This document shows positions 38,099-48,519 of a stretch of DNA of 64,000 nucleotides, piece by piece. The stretch is from Terasakiella magnetica. Lineage in GTDB: Bacteria; Pseudomonadota; Alphaproteobacteria; Rhodospirillales; Magnetospirillaceae. The stretch covers positions 94,485 through 158,484 of the forward strand of contig CACVCF010000667.1 of the NCBI GenBank assembly GCA_902729415.1, written 5' to 3'. Position 1 is the stretch's first letter; each line of letters starts with the position of its first letter. The notes beneath the pieces were generated by a model. That model saw only the letters and a list, made by a program, of their open reading frames with translations, ran no database searches and was not told the DNA's origin. Position numbers and translations under genes: made by a program.

Positions 38099-38571
38099 TC
38101 CGCCTCGTATAATCCCGATTTACCGCCGGACTTTCTGACAAGACGGATGTTGTCGATCCGCATGCCCTTGTCCACCGCCTTACACATATCGTAGACGGTG
38201 AGTGCCGCCACCGTGACGGCGGTCAAGGCTTCCATCTCGACGCCGGTCCGCCCCACCAATTTGCAGGTGGCTTCGATATGGACGGCCGAGGCCTCGGGAT
38301 CAAGGTGGAGATCGACTCCCACCGACGACAGCGCCAGGGGATGGCACAGCGGGATCAGATCGGGGGTGCGCTTGGCGCCCATGATTCCCGCCAGCCGCGC
38401 CACCGAAAGGACATCGCCTTTCTTGAGGCCGTGGCCCTGGATCAGCGCCAGGGTTTCCGGCTTTATATGGACGGTGCCGCGGGCCACGGCAACGCGTTCG
38501 GTCTCGGACTTGCCCGAGACATCGACCATGACGGCGTTGCCTTCACCGTCGAAATGGGTGAAGCCGCTCAT
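38095..38571 (-). CDS. moaC: Cyclic pyranopterin monophosphate synthase MoaC
   Basis: A 158-residue enzyme for the second half of step one in molybdenum cofactor synthesis, working on the product of Moa[35 protein letters not shown] and [10 protein letters not shown] are the active-site segments. It overlaps trpC and moeA by four bases on each side. moaA is not in the window. Confidence 0.95.
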   Translation of the reverse strand: MSGFTHFDGEGNAVMVDVSGKSETERVAVARGTVHIKPETLALIQGHGLKKGDVLSVARLAGIMGAKRTPDLIPLCHPLALSSVGVDLHLDPEASAVHIEATCKLVGRTGVEMEALTAVTVAALTVYDMCKAVDKGMRIDNIRLVRKSGGKSGLYEAE

Positions 38572-39382
38572 GTGGGAGTGGGAGCGGCGCCCGCCAGCAG
38601 AACGCGGAGCGCCTGCTCCACGTCGGGGCGGCGCATCAGGGCTTCACCGATGAGGAAGCGCTTGACGCCGATCTCGGCCATGCGCTTGAGGTCGCCGGGG
38701 CCTTCAAGGCCGCTCTCCGAGACGATGACGCGGTCTTTGGGCACCATGGGGGCCAGACGCTCGGTGGTGGCGAGGTCGGTCTTCATGATCTTGAGGTCGC
38801 GGTTATTGATGCCGATCAGCGGCGATTTCAGCTTTAGCGCCCGCTCCATCTCGGCCTCGTCATGGACCTCGATCAGCACATCCATCTGATAGCCCAGGGC
38901 GATGTCTTCCATCTGGCCGAGTTCGTCATCGGTCAGGGCGCCGACGATCAGCAAGATGCAATCGGCGCCTAGGGCGCGGGATTCGACGATCTGATAGGGA
39001 TCGACCATGAAGTCCTTGCGCAGCACCGGTAGTTCGCAGGCCGAGCGGGCGGCGCCGAGATCGGCGTCGCTGCCTTGAAAGAACTTGGGGTCGGTCAGCA
39101 CCGACAGGCAGGCGGCACCGCCGCGCTGATAACCGCGCGCCAGTTGGGCGGGCTGGAAATTGGCGCGGATAATCCCGGCCGAGGGCGAGGCCTTCTTGAT
39201 CTCGGTGATGATGCCCCAGCCGAGCTTGTCGATCTGCCGGGTCAGATGGGCGGCAAAGCCGCGCGGCGGCGCTTGATCCTTGGCGCGGGCCAGCAGTTCC
39301 TGAATGGTCCGGCGGCCTTTTTGTTCGGCCACCTGCTTGCGCTTTTCGGCACAGATACGGTCAAGAATGGTGGGCGTTCCGC

Positions 39383-39386
<4 letters not shown>
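38568..39386 (-). CDS. trpC: Indole-3-glycerol phosphate synthase
   Basis: A 272-residue TIM-barrel enzyme of tryptophan synthesis. [37 protein letters not shown] and [15 protein letters not shown] are family motifs. ATG 39386 overlaps the trpD stop by four bases; the frame continues far upstream but only as the out-of-frame image of trpD. It is not fused to trpF. Confidence 0.95.
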
Positions 39387-40443
<1,057 letters not shown>

Positions 40444-40444
<1 letters not shown>

Positions 40445-41034
40445 CAGGCGGCATTTCCGGTCTGGCGGGAGGAGAAGTCGAGGAAGTTGCGCAACATCCG
40501 ATGACCGTGCTCGGTCTCGATGCTTTCGGGGTGGAACTGGACGCCCCAGATGGGAAGCTCCTTGTGCGCCAGTCCCATGACGAGACCGTCGGCGGTCCAG
40601 GCCGATGCGTGCAGGCAGGAGGGGAAGCTGCCGCGCTCGACCACCAGCGAGTGATAGCGTGTGGCGCGGAACGGTGACGGCAGTCCCGTAAAAACTCCGG
40701 TTCCGTCGTGCTCGATGGTGTCAACCTTGCCATGCATGGGCTTGGGGGCGCGCACCACCTTGCCGCCGAAGGCCTGGCCGATGGCCTGATGGCCGAGGCA
40801 GACGCCGAACAGCGGAATCTTTCCGGCGGCGCGGTGGATCAGGTCGAGGCAGATCCCAGCACGGTCGGGGTCGCAAGGGCCGGGAGAGATGACGATCCCC
40901 TGGGGCGCCATAGCCATGGCTTGATCGACGCTCAGCGCGTCGTTGCGCCGCACTTCCACCTTCGCTCCCAGCTCTCCCAGGTAATGCCAGAGGTTATAGG
41001 TAAAGCTATCATAGTTATCGATGAGCAGAATCAT
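40444..41034 (-). CDS. trpG: Anthranilate synthase glutamine amidotransferase component
   Basis: A 196-residue class I glutamine amidotransferase. [14 protein letters not shown] at the N-terminus, [11 protein letters not shown], the nucleophile cysteine in [15 protein letters not shown] and the histidine/glutamate pair in [14 protein letters not shown] are present. It supplies ammonia to TrpE (or to PabB). trpE is not next to it; a diguanylate cyclase gene lies 58 bases upstream instead. Confidence 0.95.
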
Positions 41035-41092
41035 GACCTTGGCCGCTCCGGCAATTCCAGGGGCGCAGAATGCCGGGGGCGGCCCCTCTCCG

Positions 41093-42499
41093 TCAAGCAG
41101 TGCTCGCCTTGAAGAATCGGTAGCCGTCACGGCCTTCCGCCTTTGCCTGATACATGGCGGCATCCGCATTGCGCAGCAAATTTGGAAGTTCAATCCCGTC
41201 TTGCGGGTACATGGCGATGCCCAGGCTGCACCCGACTCTGACGTTTTCACCATTCAGATTCACTGGCTGGCTGATGGTCGAGATAATGCGCTCGGCGGCC
41301 TGAGACACGGTTTCGGCGGAATCGGGGGCATAAAGGATAATCACGAATTCGTCACCGCCCACTCGGGCCAAGGTGTCGCCGGCCCGGATCTGCTCGGAAA
41401 GGCGATGCGCGATGGTTTTAAGCAGCAGGTCTCCCGCCTCATGGCCCAAGGTGTCATTGATGGGCTTGAAATTATCAAGATCAATGAACAACACCGACAG
41501 TAAGCGTCCATCCCTGGCTGCGTGGGAGACGGCGACCGACAGTCTTTCCTCCAACATCATACGGTTGGCCACACCGGTCAGGGGGTCAAAGCGGGCTTGA
41601 CGCTCCAGCATCTGCTCATAGATTTTCTGGTCGCTGATGTCTTGCAAGGTCTCTATCGCCCCGATTATCTGGCCTTCCGGTCCATACAGGGGGGCTGCGG
41701 TGAAATACAGCCAGCGCGGCCCGCTGGGGAAATTGGGAAAGTGGTCGGTTGCCTCCCAGGCGCCGTCGATCAGTGCAGATGGCCGGAACTTGCCAGAGTA
41801 ATACTGGGCGATAATCTCGGTGGCGTTGTCGATGACCAGATCGGCCATGACCGGGCGCGGCGCAGGATAGAAAGGCTGCCAGTGCTCGCACGAGCCGATC
41901 ATCTGATTCGCGCTGGCCCCCATAATAGCTTCGCAGGCCCGGTTCCAGTGGGTGATCCGATGCTCCGCATCAATGACGAAGATGGGGACGGGGCAGGCGC
42001 TGACGATCTCGGACAGCAGGTGCTGGCTTTCCCGTGCAGATTTTTCGGCCGTCTTCAGATTGCTGACGTCACGCAAGATCTCGACTGCACCGATGACTTT
42101 TCCGGCCTTATCGAGAAGGGGAGACGCGGTGAAAATCAGCCACTTCTCGCCATTGGGAATATCGGGGAAATAATCTTCGGCCTCCCAGGCCCCCTCCATC
42201 AGCGCAGAAGGGCGATGCCTGCCGGGATAATAGCGTTCTATTGTTTCGGGGGGGCTGCCGGTCAGGATGAGGTCGGCCATGACGGGGCGAGGTGATGGAT
42301 AAAAAGCCCGCCACGCCTGATCGCTTCCCAGCATCTGGTCCGCCGGAATGCCGGTCATGCGCTCGCAGGCGCCATTCCAATGAGTAATGCGATGTTCGCT
42401 ATCAATAGCAAACATCGCCAATGGAATTGCCCCGATAATTTGCAACGCGGTCTCGGCGGCGTTGCCACAAAGACCATCCAGATTTGCGTCCTTGCCCAT
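41093..42499 (-). CDS. Diguanylate cyclase with two PAS domains
   Basis: A 468-residue cytoplasmic protein. Two PAS domains (about 15-150 and 160-300) are near-duplicates: each has an [10 protein letters not shown] or [10 protein letters not shown] motif, a [10 protein letters not shown] segment and a W-x-YF/IFTA strand. The GGDEF domain (300-465) has [11 protein letters not shown] and, five residues before it, RAGD, so a product-inhibition I-site is present. It should make c-di-GMP. No membrane segments, so it senses a cytoplasmic signal. Confidence 0.92.
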   Translation of the reverse strand: MGKDANLDGLCGNAAETALQIIGAIPLAMFAIDSEHRITHWNGACERMTGIPADQMLGSDQAWRAFYPSPRPVMADLILTGSPPETIERYYPGRHRPSALMEGAWEAEDYFPDIPNGEKWLIFTASPLLDKAGKVIGAVEILRDVSNLKTAEKSARESQHLLSEIVSACPVPIFVIDAEHRITHWNRACEAIMGASANQMIGSCEHWQPFYPAPRPVMADLVIDNATEIIAQYYSGKFRPSALIDGAWEATDHFPNFPSGPRWLYFTAAPLYGPEGQIIGAIETLQDISDQKIYEQMLERQARFDPLTGVANRMMLEERLSVAVSHAARDGRLLSVLFIDLDNFKPINDTLGHEAGDLLLKTIAHRLSEQIRAGDTLARVGGDEFVIILYAPDSAETVSQAAERIISTISQPVNLNGENVRVGCSLGIAMYPQDGIELPNLLRNADAAMYQAKAEGRDGYRFFKASTA

Positions 42500-42620
42500 G
42501 GACGTGTCCTCGGTTGCTGCCGTCCCCAGCCACCAACCGAATGAGTTTCAGGATTCCCCAATCCGGTTTATAGCATACCTGAGAAATAACCTGGAAGGTA
42601 GGGGGCAAGGCCTTGATGGC

Positions 42621-43358
42621 CTAAAGTATCCCCATGGCCTTGAAGCTGGCGTGACCCTTGCGCCCCACCACCACATGATCGTGCAGGCCGATGCCCACCG
42701 CCGCCAGAGCGTCGCGGACGGTACGGGTCATGTCGATATCGGCCCTGGAGGGCTTGGGGTCGCCGCTGGGGTGATTGTGAACCATGATGATGGCGGAGGC
42801 GTGGAGTTCCAGCGCCCGCTTGACCACTTCGCGGGGATAAAGCGGCGTATGATCGACGGTACCGGTTTGCTGCACCTCGTCGGCGATCAGCACGTTTTTG
42901 CGGTCAAGGAACAGCAAGCGGAATTGCTCGGTGGGCAGGGTGGTCATGGCGGTGCGGCAGTAATCCAGCAGCGCGTCCCATGATGAAATCACCGAGCTCT
43001 TGATTATTGGTGCGCGGGCCAGACGAATGGCGGCCTGCCGCACGACTTTCAAGGTGGCGGCGGCGGCGGCGGAGACCTTGGCACCCTCCTGGGCAGGGAA
43101 GGCGGTCAGATGGTCAAGATCGGCGGAAATGACATCGGCGAAACTGCCAAAGCGTTGGATCAACGCCTTGGCCAGGGGTTTGACGTCCTTCTGGGGGATC
43201 CCCGACGCCAGCAGCATTTCAAGGATTTCGTAATCAGGCAGGGCATCGGGCGCCTTGAGAAAGCGCTCGCGCAGGCGTTCCCGATGTCCTTTATGGGATG
43301 GTGTGGCGGCGGTATCGACGTCGCTGAGGCCGGGCAGTTGGGGGGCGTCGGCGGTCAC
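42621..43358 (-). CDS. radC: RadC-family JAB-domain protein
   Basis: A 245-residue protein: an N-terminal helix-hairpin-helix-like region (SHKGHRERLRERFLKA, LPDYEILEMLLA) and a C-terminal JAB/MPN domain with VHNHPSGDPKPSRADI, the metal-binding H-x-H-x7-S-x2-D motif. The old DNA-repair assignment of RadC is not supported in E. coli; the role is unknown. GTG 43358 is preferred because it forms a GTGA overlap with the upstream stop. Confidence 0.88.
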   Translation of the reverse strand: MTADAPQLPGLSDVDTAATPSHKGHRERLRERFLKAPDALPDYEILEMLLASGIPQKDVKPLAKALIQRFGSFADVISADLDHLTAFPAQEGAKVSAAAAATLKVVRQAAIRLARAPIIKSSVISSWDALLDYCRTAMTTLPTEQFRLLFLDRKNVLIADEVQQTGTVDHTPLYPREVVKRALELHASAIIMVHNHPSGDPKPSRADIDMTRTVRDALAAVGIGLHDHVVVGRKGHASFKAMGIL

Positions 43359-43900
43359 AGGCGCCCGCGGAACTCTTCCAGCCAAGCAAGGCGGCTGTCC
43401 AGCAGCGAGGTGTCATGGTCGAGCCAAGCGACCAGGGCGCTGCTGGGACCGTCTTCCTGAGCGTTGCTGCTGCGCAGGTCGATCAGGCGGGCCAGTTCAC
43501 TGTCCACGCCCTCGATCATCAGGTCGATCTGGTTGAGGCGTTCGCCGGGTTCCAGCAGTTCCAGAAAGCGGATCTTCAAGGCCATAACCAGTTTTGACAG
43601 GTCGCTGGCCGGGCGCAGACGGGCGGTCAGCAGGGTGTGCAGTTCGCGCTGACCAACAGCCGAGATGGAAAGAAGCGCATCGTCCTCCATGCCCTTGCCG
43701 TCTACGGCTTCGACCAAACCCTCATAGCGCAGCAATTCGATGGAGGTCCCCATCAGTTCCAGCGACGGTCCCATGATCCGGCTGGTGAAGTGCCGGACTG
43801 ATCCGGCCAATTCGCTATAGCGCAGCGGCTTGGACGCGATCATACCCAATGCGCACAGGCGCACGGCTTCCTTCGGGGTCAGTGTGTTGTCGGCGAACAT
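43355..43900 (-). CDS. PadR-like winged-helix protein
   Basis: A 181-residue soluble protein. KEAVRLCALGMIASKPLRYSELAGSVRHF to YEGLVEAVD (split over residues 10-65) looks like a PadR-type winged helix, followed by a helical dimerisation half (LSKLVMALKIRFLELLEPGERLNQ region). It may be a transcription factor. It overlaps radC by four bases and diverges from the ELM1-like gene. Confidence 0.65.
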   Translation of the reverse strand: MFADNTLTPKEAVRLCALGMIASKPLRYSELAGSVRHFTSRIMGPSLELMGTSIELLRYEGLVEAVDGKGMEDDALLSISAVGQRELHTLLTARLRPASDLSKLVMALKIRFLELLEPGERLNQIDLMIEGVDSELARLIDLRSSNAQEDGPSSALVAWLDHDTSLLDSRLAWLEEFRGRL

Positions 43901-44042
43901 GGTCTCGCATCCTAAACGGGATGAGTCGTAAAGCCAAATATAGGGGGTATTGGCGAATTCGTCCACAAATACGACGTGAAGAGTTGCAAAAGCCGCGCTG
44001 TTGTCGGAGCTTGTGCGCCGGTGGTCAGGGAAAGCAGGCGCC

Positions 44043-45017
44043 ATGGGAAGCATGACGAGTCCGCGGGTTTGGGTGCTGGCCGACGACCGCGCCGGCAATG
44101 TCAGCCAAGGCCTGGGCGTGGCCGAGGCACTGGGGTGGCCGTTCGAGGTCAGGACCATCGCCTATGACGGGTTGGCCCGGCTGCCCAATCTGCTGCGCGG
44201 CGCCAGTCTTGTCGGCGTGACCGGGGCCAGCCGCTCTGGGCTTGAAGCGCCCTGGCCTGATGTGGTCATTGCCGCCGGGCGGCGCACCGCTCCCATCGCC
44301 CGCTGGATCAAGCGGCAATGCGGTGCATTCCTGGTTCAGATCATGGACCCCGGCATACCCGGCCGTGACCAGTTCGACCTGATCGTGACCCCCGCCCATG
44401 ACCGCGCCCGCCTTACTTCCAATATGATCGAGATCATGGGCGCTCCCCACCGGGTGACTGCGGCACGCCTTGCCGCCGAGGCCGAGGCGTGGCGGCCGCG
44501 CTTTGCCCATCTGCCGCGCCCCTGGGTGGCGGTGATCGTCGGCGGCGCCACCCGCAAACGTCCATTCCCGGTGGAAATGGCCCGCGATCTGGGGCGCAAG
44601 GTGGGGGGGCTGGCCGCCGCCGCCGGGGGCTCGGTGCTGCTGACCACCAGCCGCCGTACCGGAGCCGAGCAGGGCGCGGCTCTGGCCGAATGCCTGCCCG
44701 AGCCGCGCTGGCTGCATCTGTTCGGTCAGCCGGGAGAAAACCCCTATTTCGGCTTTCTCGCCTTGGCCGATGCCGTGGTGGTGACCGGCGATTCCGTCAG
44801 TATGGCCTGCGAGGCCTGCGCGTCTGCAGCCCCTGTCTTTCTCTGGGCGCCTCCGGGCTGGGTAGTGGCCAAGCACGCCCGCCTGCATGCCCAGCTTTAC
44901 CTGCATGGTCTGGCCAAGCCCCTGGATCAGGTCCAATCTTTGGCCGCCTGGGACCGTCCCCGCCTTGATGCGGCAGGCGAGGTCGCCCAGGCCATTCATG
45001 AGAGGATGGGACGATGA
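44043..45017 (+). CDS. ELM1-like (DUF1022) family protein
   Basis: A 324-residue protein matching the bacterial relatives of plant mitochondrial fission factor ELM1. VWVLADDRAGNVSQGLGVAEALG, VIAAGRRTAPIARWIK, IVGGATRKRPF and VTGDSVSMACEACASAAPV are the family blocks; the fold is glycosyltransferase-B-like, and the family is sometimes considered a nucleoside-diphosphate-sugar epimerase. ATG 44043 or 44052 could be the start. It overlaps the following protease gene by four bases. Confidence 0.85.
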   Translation: MGSMTSPRVWVLADDRAGNVSQGLGVAEALGWPFEVRTIAYDGLARLPNLLRGASLVGVTGASRSGLEAPWPDVVIAAGRRTAPIARWIKRQCGAFLVQIMDPGIPGRDQFDLIVTPAHDRARLTSNMIEIMGAPHRVTAARLAAEAEAWRPRFAHLPRPWVAVIVGGATRKRPFPVEMARDLGRKVGGLAAAAGGSVLLTTSRRTGAEQGAALAECLPEPRWLHLFGQPGENPYFGFLALADAVVVTGDSVSMACEACASAAPVFLWAPPGWVVAKHARLHAQLYLHGLAKPLDQVQSLAAWDRPRLDAAGEVAQAIHERMGR

Positions 45018-45859
45018 GGGGCGCAATGACGGCTGCATCGGGTAATCGCATCTTTGCTTTTCTGCTGCTGCTTGCCCTTGGCCTGACGGCCTCCACCGCT
45101 CGCGCCGATAAGTTCGACCGTGAACTCCACGGCATCAAGGGGGGGGAAGACCAGCGGCTGCGTATGAACGCCAAGGAATTTCCCTGGAGCGCCGCCGGGC
45201 GCTTCAATAACGGCCAAGGCGGTCATTGCAGTGGGATTCTGATCGGCCCCCGGCTGGTGGCGACCGCCGCCCATTGCCTGTGGAACAAGCGGACTCAGCG
45301 TCCCATGCCCGCCAGTGCCTTTACCTTCGTGGCGGGCTTTGACCGGGGGGAGTATTTGCGCGCCTCCAAGGTGCGGGCGCTGCATCCCTCCCCCGATTGG
45401 GTGTTCACCGACGAGCGCCAGCCGCTGTCGTCGCGCGCCAATGACTGGGCGCTGGTGGAACTGGACGATGCCATCGGCGACGACATCGGCTGGGTGACGC
45501 TGGGGACTCCCAAGGTCGGCATGGCGGTGGCGGTGGCGGGGTATGGCAAGGACAAGGCCTTCGTGCCCTTGGCCCATCTCGGCTGCCACCTCACCCAGCA
45601 GGGACCGCCGGGGGTGCTGTTTCATGATTGTGACGCGGTTCAAGGCGAATCCGGCGGTCCGGTCCTGACCTGGGCCGAGGGACAGGTACGGCTGGTGGCC
45701 GTTAATGTCGCGGTGATTCCGGCCAAGGGCGAATTGGGGGTAGCCGCTTCGGTGGCGCCCATGGTCGCCTTGGCCGCCCGGCTTGGCGGGTCTACCGCGA
45801 CCCGGCGGGGCGAGGTGTCCCAGCCCGCCACCCTGGACCTGGAGGGAATACTGAAATGA
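45014..45859 (+). CDS. Secreted trypsin-like serine protease
   Basis: A 281-residue protein with a signal peptide (FLLLLALGLTASTARAD) and an S1-family domain. The triad is complete: VATAAHCLWN (His), RANDWALVELDD (Asp) and DAVQGESGGPVL (Ser). Six or so cysteines, including CSGILIG and CHLTQQG, could form disulfides in the periplasm. The stop is two bases from the end of the convergent VOC gene. Confidence 0.88.
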   Translation: MRGAMTAASGNRIFAFLLLLALGLTASTARADKFDRELHGIKGGEDQRLRMNAKEFPWSAAGRFNNGQGGHCSGILIGPRLVATAAHCLWNKRTQRPMPASAFTFVAGFDRGEYLRASKVRALHPSPDWVFTDERQPLSSRANDWALVELDDAIGDDIGWVTLGTPKVGMAVAVAGYGKDKAFVPLAHLGCHLTQQGPPGVLFHDCDAVQGESGGPVLTWAEGQVRLVAVNVAVIPAKGELGVAASVAPMVALAARLGGSTATRRGEVSQPATLDLEGILK

Positions 45860-45861
45860 TG

Positions 45862-46323
45862 TCAGCGGAACTCGGGATTCTCGGCTCCATACTGGCATAA
45901 TTCGACCATGGCGCCGTCGGGGTCGCGGATATAGCACATGCGCTTGCCGCCCCGGACGATGTCGGTGGGAACCTCCACCACCCGGACGGTCTGTTCCGAC
46001 AGGCGGGCCAGGGCTTTGAGGCGGGCGTCGAGATCATCCACCCGCACCGCCAGATGACGCAGCCCCAAGGTGGCGGGCAACGAGGCGGCAGCCAGGGGGC
46101 TGTGGTCCCCATTCTCAAAGCGCAGCAATTCGATGCGGCAGGCGCCGCCCTCGGCATCCAGGATGACGCAGCGGGCGCGGGCGGCGGCGATGCCGGTCAC
46201 CGCCTCGAACCAGGGGCCGGACAAGACGCGGTCCATGATCGGGGTCAAGCCCAGTACGGCGCCATAGAACACGATCGAGCGCTCCATGTCCGAGACGACG
46301 ATGTTCACATGGTCAAGGCGCAC
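45862..46323 (-). CDS. VOC/glyoxalase-family protein
   Basis: A 153-residue protein with paired beta-alpha-beta-beta-beta modules: MRLDHVNIVVSDMERSIVFY in the first and LRHLAVRVDDLDARLKALA plus YIRDPDGAMVELCQY in the second. H5, the E of RIELL, H91 or so and E145 or so are metal-ligand candidates. Substrate unknown. GTG start overlaps the stop of the upstream gene by one base (TAGTG), so the two are coupled. Confidence 0.82.
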   Translation of the reverse strand: MRLDHVNIVVSDMERSIVFYGAVLGLTPIMDRVLSGPWFEAVTGIAAARARCVILDAEGGACRIELLRFENGDHSPLAAASLPATLGLRHLAVRVDDLDARLKALARLSEQTVRVVEVPTDIVRGGKRMCYIRDPDGAMVELCQYGAENPEFR

Positions 46324-47645
46324 TATCCACCGATCTGAAGGACGAATTCGGTCAGGTAGGGGGCGTTGCGGCGGCGTTCCGAATCGGTACGGCCGAAATT
46401 ATTCAGCAGCTTGCGCATCCAGGCGGGGTCAAGCTTTTCGAATTCAAAGAATGCCTTGATCGCCAGATGTTCGCCCAGGAAATCAGGCAGTTTGGACGAC
46501 CACTTCATGACGCCGTCACGGAAGGCGCCTTCGCGGGCGGGTTCCATGCGTCCGGTTGGCTCGAATTCCTGGGTATAGAGCTGGGCCAATTCACGCCAGC
46601 ACTTGGCCAGCACATCACCCTCGAAGCGAATCAGATCTTGCATCAAGATCAGATGTTCCTCGGTGGGCGGCTCGTAATTGCCGCGGGTTGCATCCTCGCG
46701 GAATAGGGGCCAGGGGTTGTCCTCGGGCTTTTGCGGCGCGGGCTTCTTGCCCTTGATCGGCTTGGGAGCGCGAAAGGCGGCCCAGCGGGAATCCCAGTTG
46801 TGCAGCACCGGGTTGTTGACCTCGCTGCCCTGGATGATCTCGATGATCTTCTCGCCGCCGACCTCGGCCCAGTTATAGGTCTGGGAGAAGGCCTGCATGT
46901 GGCGGGTCGTGCGCATGTTGGGCAGGATGAACTTGCGCAGCACGTCGGCATAGACCGCCCCGAAATCGGGTGCCAGCAGGAAGGGCACACGCAATCCCCG
47001 TGATGGGCGGTGGATGCGGAATATGGACAGGGTCTTTTCGGTAAAGGCGCAGATGGTATCGTCAAACAGGGTGGGGAAGTCGGTGAAGGGCTTGGCCTCG
47101 GCCCCCTCCTCGCCGGATTCTGCCGGATTGGTTTGCGGTACGAACTTCTGCGCCAGCGAGCGTTTTTCGGCTGCAGGGCCAAGCTGAGCGGCAAATAGAG
47201 GGGGCGGTTCGCGGCTTGGCTGCACTGTCCGGATGGTACGCTGAGGCGCGGCGACGGAGCCGCGCGCCAGCAGCGCGTGAAAGCTGGCCTGAGTGGCTTC
47301 CGCCTCGCTCATCTGGGGCGGTCCCAGCAATTGCATGGCGATATCGCTGAGAACCTTGCGGTCCTCATCACGCCCGTCTCCGGGGGACAGCAGGGTCTCG
47401 AAATTCCGATCCCGTGCCGCTTTCAGCTTGTCGATACCGAAGCGTTCGATGGATTTGGTCAAAATGACGGAGAAGACGACGTTCAACTGCTTCTCGCTGG
47501 CCCACTTCCGTGCCAGCGGATCGCGCAGGGTCATGCGCCGCAAGACCAGAATATGGGGAACTTCAAGATGCCGGGTAGCCGCAATGAGGTTTGCGACCTT
47601 CGTTTCGAAGGTTCTGGCTCCCTCACGCGGATCGGGTTCGGTCAT
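46323..47645 (-). CDS. Hypothetical protein (440 residues)
   Basis: A large soluble protein with no signal or membrane segment. An N-terminal helical region (TFETKVANLIAATRHLEVP) and a Pro/Ser-rich linker (about 130-190) lead to a C-terminal helical domain with many aromatic residues (YNWAEVGGEKIIEIIQG, NNPVLHNWDSRWAAFRAP, FLGEHLAIKAFFEFEKLDP). I do not recognise the family. Coding bias is strong and it is co-translated with the VOC gene. Confidence 0.65.
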   Translation of the reverse strand: MTEPDPREGARTFETKVANLIAATRHLEVPHILVLRRMTLRDPLARKWASEKQLNVVFSVILTKSIERFGIDKLKAARDRNFETLLSPGDGRDEDRKVLSDIAMQLLGPPQMSEAEATQASFHALLARGSVAAPQRTIRTVQPSREPPPLFAAQLGPAAEKRSLAQKFVPQTNPAESGEEGAEAKPFTDFPTLFDDTICAFTEKTLSIFRIHRPSRGLRVPFLLAPDFGAVYADVLRKFILPNMRTTRHMQAFSQTYNWAEVGGEKIIEIIQGSEVNNPVLHNWDSRWAAFRAPKPIKGKKPAPQKPEDNPWPLFREDATRGNYEPPTEEHLILMQDLIRFEGDVLAKCWRELAQLYTQEFEPTGRMEPAREGAFRDGVMKWSSKLPDFLGEHLAIKAFFEFEKLDPAWMRKLLNNFGRTDSERRRNAPYLTEFVLQIGG

Positions 47646-47733
47646 CCGTTTCCGTCGACCCTTTGGGGCCGTCCCTTCCCACAAAGTATGTGCCGCACCA
47701 GCGGTGGCGCGACTCCTCCCTACACAAGGGGAT

Positions 47734-47773
47734 AGCTCATGATCGGGCAGGGGCGCAAGCCCGATCATGAGCT
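47734..47773. terminator. Perfect 15-bp hairpin downstream of the SDR gene
   Basis: AGCTCATGATCGGGC and GCCCGATCATGAGCT, a perfect inverted repeat around a 10-base loop, lies 33 bases after the SDR stop. There is no U-tract, so it may stabilise a 3' end, be factor-assisted or be a protein-binding site. Confidence 0.5.
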
Positions 47774-47805
47774 TTAGTCATGATATGCGACAGACATCTG
47801 GATCA

Positions 47806-48519
47806 CTAAGCCGTCACAACTTCGCCATGACGCGAGCATTCAGGCACGCACAGGTCGAGAAAGGCCGCAGCCACATCGTCGGGTTGCACCAGTTTGCTCT
47901 GGTCCTCGCCCGGGAAGGCGATGGTCCGCAGGCGGGTGGCGACGATACCGGGGTCAAGCAGATTGATGCGGAGCGAGGTGGTGTTGGTCACTTCGGCGGC
48001 CCAGGTCTTTACCATGGCTTCCAGCGCCGCTTTACTGGCGGCATAGGCGCCCCAGAACGGTTCGATAGTCCGGGCGGCAGTGGCGGTGGTGAACACCGCA
48101 CGGCCTGCGGGCGCCATGCGCAGCAATGGGTCGCAGGCGCGGATCAGCCGCCAGTTGGCGGTGACGTTGACGGCGAAGGCCTCTTCCCAATCATCGGGGG
48201 CGTGGTGGGAGACGGGGCTTAAGCCCCCGCCGATGGCGCCGGCATTGCCCACCAGAGCGTCAAGCCGTCCCCAACGCTGGAAAATGGCTCCGGCGATGTG
48301 ATCGATCTTGTCGAAATTGCGCAGATCCTCCGGCACCAGCACCAGCTTCTTACCGCCTGCCGTCTGGACCTGATCATCCAGTTCTTCCAATGCGCCCAGG
48401 GTCCGGGCGACGGCGACCACCTCGGCACCTTCGGCGGCGAAGCGCCGCACCACCGCCGCGCCGATCCCCCGCGAGGCGCCGGTCACCAGCACTACGCGGC
48501 CATCGAAGCGTCCGGCCAT
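47806..48519 (-). CDS. Short-chain dehydrogenase/reductase
   Basis: A 237-residue classical SDR: cofactor loop VTGASRGIGAAV, VGNAGAIGG, and the Y-x3-K pair in AYAASKAALEAMVK. AVARTLGALEEL after strand 2 suggests NADP. It shares one base with the purF stop, so it ends the purF operon. Substrate unknown. Confidence 0.88.
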   Translation of the reverse strand: MAGRFDGRVVLVTGASRGIGAAVVRRFAAEGAEVVAVARTLGALEELDDQVQTAGGKKLVLVPEDLRNFDKIDHIAGAIFQRWGRLDALVGNAGAIGGGLSPVSHHAPDDWEEAFAVNVTANWRLIRACDPLLRMAPAGRAVFTTATAARTIEPFWGAYAASKAALEAMVKTWAAEVTNTTSLRINLLDPGIVATRLRTIAFPGEDQSKLVQPDDVAAAFLDLCVPECSRHGEVVTA

